The translations under genes and the position numbers were made by a program. Shown piece after piece: positions 60,679 through 64,000 of a stretch of DNA of 64,000 bases. Position 1 is the stretch's first letter, and every line of letters begins with the position of its first letter. The notes beneath the pieces are model-generated. The model worked only from the letters and a program-made list of their open reading frames with translations, was not told where the DNA came from and made no database searches. The stretch lies in contig BQMF02000664.1 of the NCBI GenBank assembly GCA_027922465.2, forward strand, positions 121,255-185,254, written 5' to 3'. Source of the DNA: Turritopsis dohrnii. Lineage: Eukaryota > Cnidaria > Hydrozoa > Anthoathecata > Oceaniidae.

Positions 60679-61256
60679 CTTTAAAGTCAGAAACTTTCGC
60701 GGGAAGAAACTTTCGCGGTTTCGCGTTTTTTTGCCCTTTTCGCGAAAGTTTTTTCCGCGAAATTTTTCAAAATGCCTGATCCGCGAAAGTTTTTTCCCGC
60801 GAAATATTTTAAAATGGCCTATCCGCGAAAGTTTTTTCCCGCGAATTTTTTCGAAATGCCTGATCCACGAAAGTTTTTTGTCATGAAATATTACAACTAT
60901 TTGCAGTACTTTCTTTCCAGGTACTTTAAAGTAATCAAGTAATTAAATGTAAAAGATCCAACAAAGAAAGATCCAGTCCAGTTCCGAATCCCAAAAGAAT
61001 ATTCCAGATATTGTGGAAATAGATTAAAAAAAACCAAAAAAACTGAGATTACCAAATATTTTGTCCTTTCTTTGTTTGCTTCCGCGAAAGTTTTTTCCCG
61101 CGAAATCTTTTTAAGTTGGTCAGCCGCGAAAGTTTTTTCCCGCGAAGATTTTAAAAATTGGTCATCCGCAAAAGTTTTTTCCCGCGAAATGCAAAAATTT
61201 CGCGGATTCGCCGATCCGCGAAACTTTCTTCCCGCGAAAGTTTCTGACTTCAAAGT
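60679..61256. mobile_element. MITE built of GCGAAAGTTTTTTCCCGCG repeats, TA duplication
   Basis: Ends CTTTAAAGTCAGAAACTTTC and, at right, GAAAGTTTCTGACTTCAAAG, over about 40 bp with two mismatches, TA on both sides. The flanks carry at least eight copies of CCGCGAAAGTTTTTTCCCGC in opposite directions, able to form a long hairpin. Frames such as 60897-61253 are repeat by-products. Confidence 0.85.
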
Positions 61257-61259
61257 AAT

Positions 61260-61940
61260 AAAGATAGAAAGGTTGATCTTACCCAGGGTTAATTTAAATG
61301 GTTCATGGTTCGTGAGGCTAAAGTTGGAATGCGGTTAGCTGGCATTTTCCTCTCGTTCAGGAAATTAGATCGGTTGCCAGGGCATCAAGGAAAAGCGCAG
61401 AGCTGCACAAACGATATCTGCAATTGTTAGAATGGAAAAAAATAAAAACTACATGGAAATTGTGGTTCTCAGTACATTGAGCAAGAAAGACAGTGGATAG
61501 TCTACTGTTGAAAATAATCTACCGAAAACAACATTAAAACGAGATTCCTCAAAACCAGTTCCAATGGATATTCGTGAATTCCTGCGAAAAGACGCTCAAA
61601 GTGATAGACTCAACCATTATAATTGACTAGCTTATGTTACCATAATAACAATAACATCAAACGTCGTGCATTTGAACAAATTGCGTATAATTTTTATGAA
61701 TAACATTGAAAAAACATTTATGAAATTGCGAAATCAACTAAAGTTAATAAAACTGAAAAATTACCTTCATGTAAGAAATTTTGGCAGATTCGCTCATCAG
61801 CCAATTCCAATGCAAATTCGAGGAATTTATTTTGGGGGATCTAGAAGAAAGAAAATATTAGTCTCGGCGGGAAGTAATAATGGCAGATTTTCGGCGCTTT
61901 CCGAACCAATCCGTCAAATACGCCAAACTTTCTTCCGCCA
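61260..61940. other. No gene seen
   Basis: Unique-looking DNA between the MITE and the satellite. The 61666-62106 open frame starts on a non-ATG codon, runs into the satellite and is not supported. Confidence 0.55.
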
Positions 61941-61943
61941 AAT

Positions 61944-62020
61944 CCTGCATGTGCAAAATATCATGACTTTCCCGGTGACTAGAAGAAAATGGGTGTGGTG
62001 GGAATTCCCCATATTTTTCC
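61944..62020. repeat. Satellite border with an inverted unit piece
   Basis: CCTGCATGTGCAAAATAT (61944) is the reverse complement of ATATTTTGCACATGCAGG in the unit. It is followed by ACTTTCCCGGTGACTAGAAG and GGTGTGGTGGGAATTCCCC in unit orientation with about 70 bp missing before the regular array starts. Confidence 0.75.
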
Positions 62021-64000
62021 CCATATTTTGCACATGCAGGAATTGGCCTGAAAAATGCTTATTTTCAGCCTATGCATTGACCCTAAATTTTGGACTTTCC
62101 CTGTGACTAGATGAAAATGGGTGCGGTGGGAATTCATCAGGGCATGTCAGTGGTCAATAGTATGGGTGTGTACTTTGAAGTTCAGGGGGTTCGATTTTCC
62201 CCATATTTTGCACATGCAGGAATTGGCATGAAAAATGCTTATTTTCAGCGTATGCATTAACCCTAAATTTTGGACTTTCCCTGTGACTAGATGAAAATGG
62301 GTGTGGTGGGAATTCATCAGGGCATGTCAGTGGTCAATAGTATGGGTGTGTACTTTGAAGTTCAGGGGGTTCGATTTTCCCCATATTTTGCACATGCAGG
62401 AATTGGCCTGAAAAATGCTTATTTTCAGCCTATGCATTGACCCTAAATTTTGGACTTTCCCTGTGACTAGATGAAAATGGGTGTGGTGGGAATTCATCAG
62501 GGCATGTCAGTGGTCAATAGTATGGGTGTGTACTTTGAAGTTCAGGGGGTTCGATTTTCCCCATATTTTGCACATGCAGGAATTGGCCTGAAAAATGCTT
62601 ATTTTCAGCCTATGCATTGACCCTAAATTTTGGACTTTCCCTGTGACTAGATGAAAATGGGTGTGGTGGCAATTCATCAGGGCATGTCAGTGGTCAATAG
62701 TATGGGTGTGTACTTTGAAGTTCAGGGGGTTCGATTTTCCCCATATTTTGCACATGCAGGAATTGGCCTGAAAAATGCTTATTTTCAGCCTATGCATTGA
62801 CCCTAAATTTTGGACTTTCCCTGTGACTAGATGAAAATGGGTGTGGTGGGAATTCATCAGGGCATGTCAGTGGTCAATAGTATGGGTGTGTACTTTGAAG
62901 TTCAGGGGGTTCGATTTTCCCCATATTTTGCACATGCAGGAATTGGCCTGAAAAATGCTTATTTTCAGCCTATGCATTGACCCTAAATTTTGGACTTTCC
63001 CTGTGACTAGATGAAAATGGGTGTGGTGGGAATTCATCAGGGCATGTCAGTGGTCAATAGTATGGGTGTGTACTTTGAAGTTCAGGGGATTCGATTTTCC
63101 CCATATTTTGCACATGCAGGAATTGCCCTGAAAAATGCTTATTTTCAGCCTATGCATTGACCCTAAATTTTGGACTTTCCCTGTGACTAGATGAAAATGG
63201 GTGTGGTGGGAATTCATCAGGGCATGTCAGTGGTCAATAGTATGGGTGTGTACTTTGAAGTTCAGGGGGTTCGATTTTCCCCATATTTTGCACATGCAGG
63301 AATTGGCCTGAAAAATGCTTATTTTCAGCCTATGCATTGACCCTAAACTTTGGACTTTCCCTGTGACTAGATGAAAATGGGTGTGGTGGTAATTCATCAG
63401 GGTATGTCAGTGGCCAATAGTATGGGTGTGTACTTTGAAGTTCAGGGGGTTCGATTTTCCCCATATTTTGCACATGCAGGAATTGGCCTGAAAAATGCTT
63501 ATTTTCAGCCTATGCATTGACCCTAAATTTTGGACTTTCCCTGTGACTAGATGAAAATGGGTGTGGTGGGAATTCATCAGGGCATGTCAGTGGTCAATAG
63601 TATGGGTGTGTACTTTGAAGTTCAGGGGGTTCGATTTTCCCCATATTTTGCACATGCAGGAATTGGCCTGAAAAATGCTTATTTTCAGCCTATGCATTGA
63701 CCCTAAATTTTGGACTTTCCCTGTGACTAGATGAAAATGGGTGTGGTGGGAATTCATCAGGGCATGTCAGTGGTCAATAGTATGGGTGTGTACTTTGAAG
63801 TTCAGGGGGTTCGATTTTCCCCATATTTTGCACATGCAGGAATTGGCCTGAAAAATGCTTATTTTCAGCCAATGCATTGACCCTATATTTTGGACTTTCC
63901 CTGTGACTAGATGAAAATGGGTGTGATGGGAATTCATCAGGGCATGTCAGTGGTCAATAGTATGGGTGTGTACTTTGAAGTTCAGGGGGTTCGATTTTCC
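62021..64000 (+). repeat. 180-bp satellite array, eleven complete units, open at window end
   Basis: Counting from CCATATTTTGCACATGCAGG, every unit is exactly 180 bp (62021, 62201, ... 63821) and the eleventh ends at base 64000. Differences are a handful of single-base changes (for example 62681 region GGTGGC, 63088 GGGGAT, 63126 TTGCCC, 63346 AAACTT); no indels. Each unit has a hairpin CTGAAAA...TTTTCAG and the motifs GGGCATGTCAGTGGTCAATA and TGACTAGATGAAAATGGGTG. No open frame extends through the array. Confidence 0.98.

Noticed and set aside
60897..61338. Overlapping frames with repeated REKTFA / AKVFSRE peptides
   Set aside because: Translations of the GCGAAAGTTTTTTCCCGCG modules of a MITE, present on both strands; not genes.
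61666..62106. 146-codon + strand open frame
   Set aside because: It begins at a non-ATG codon, crosses into the satellite border and resembles no protein; a by-product of the repeat.

Overview
The window is animal nuclear DNA: AT-rich, spliced and crowded with transposons. Its only recognisable host gene is the 3' part of the MO25 scaffold gene (CAB39) on the + strand. Four exons (14753-14818, 15789-15932, 26503-26608, 59382-59482) read in one continuous frame with matched splice phases and encode about the last 139 residues of a protein that is normally about 340 aa. The three introns are about 1.0, 10.6 and 32.8 kb, and nearly everything else seen lies inside them or upstream. The mix of transposons (a THAP transposase paired with a YqaJ/SWIM/PHD protein, a P2X7-type zinc motif in a TTAA element, DIRS, 2A-bearing LINEs, pogo relatives) and the base composition suggest a cnidarian, perhaps a hydrozoan. 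This is an inference, not a measurement.

Layout. 1-14.7 kb: short inverted-repeat elements. One is a 5.4 kb element with a 4-bp ATTT duplication (1894-7269) holding a decayed THAP fragment. Another region is a three-deep nest of DNA elements (10113-13915 > 10363-13486 > 11776-12888). 14.7-26.6 kb: CAB39 exons 1-3, with a TTAA-flanked element (18217-20350) that contains a pogo remnant and a P2X7-type zinc motif, two further inverted-repeat elements, and several copies of a dispersed repeat called R1 here. 26.6-59.4 kb: the giant last intron. It holds a Sola/Chapaev-like AATT-flanked element (27831-29788); a tandem 250-bp repeat whose two units were each hit by a different transposon (30.1-35.1 kb, including a 3.4 kb pogo/Tigger-like element with a broken transposase); a THAP exon (35364-35648); a LINE reverse transcriptase (38267-40027); a nearly intact two-gene ISL2EU-like transposon (40291-44849); a shattered LINE interrupted by a 2.5 kb hAT-like element and smaller ones (45.0-51.3 kb); remains of a zinc-finger retroelement with a nuclease domain (51526-53093); and a DIRS fragment joined to a second LINE (55243-57497). 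57.6-58.3 kb carries an unidentified minus-strand coding remnant with a 30-bp minisatellite. 59.5-61.3 kb has more nested small elements. 62021-64000 is a 180-bp satellite, exactly eleven units without one indel, running off the window.

How the parts relate. CAB39 is the only gene with a clear host role (LKB1-STRAD and GCK-kinase scaffold). The ISL2EU-like element is a compact unit of its own: matching ends, TA duplications, and two convergent genes for a THAP-DDE transposase and a SAP/SWIM/YqaJ/PHD partner. Each gene is broken only once, by a single-base change in a homopolymer run. The insertion order can be read in several places because elements sit inside one another.
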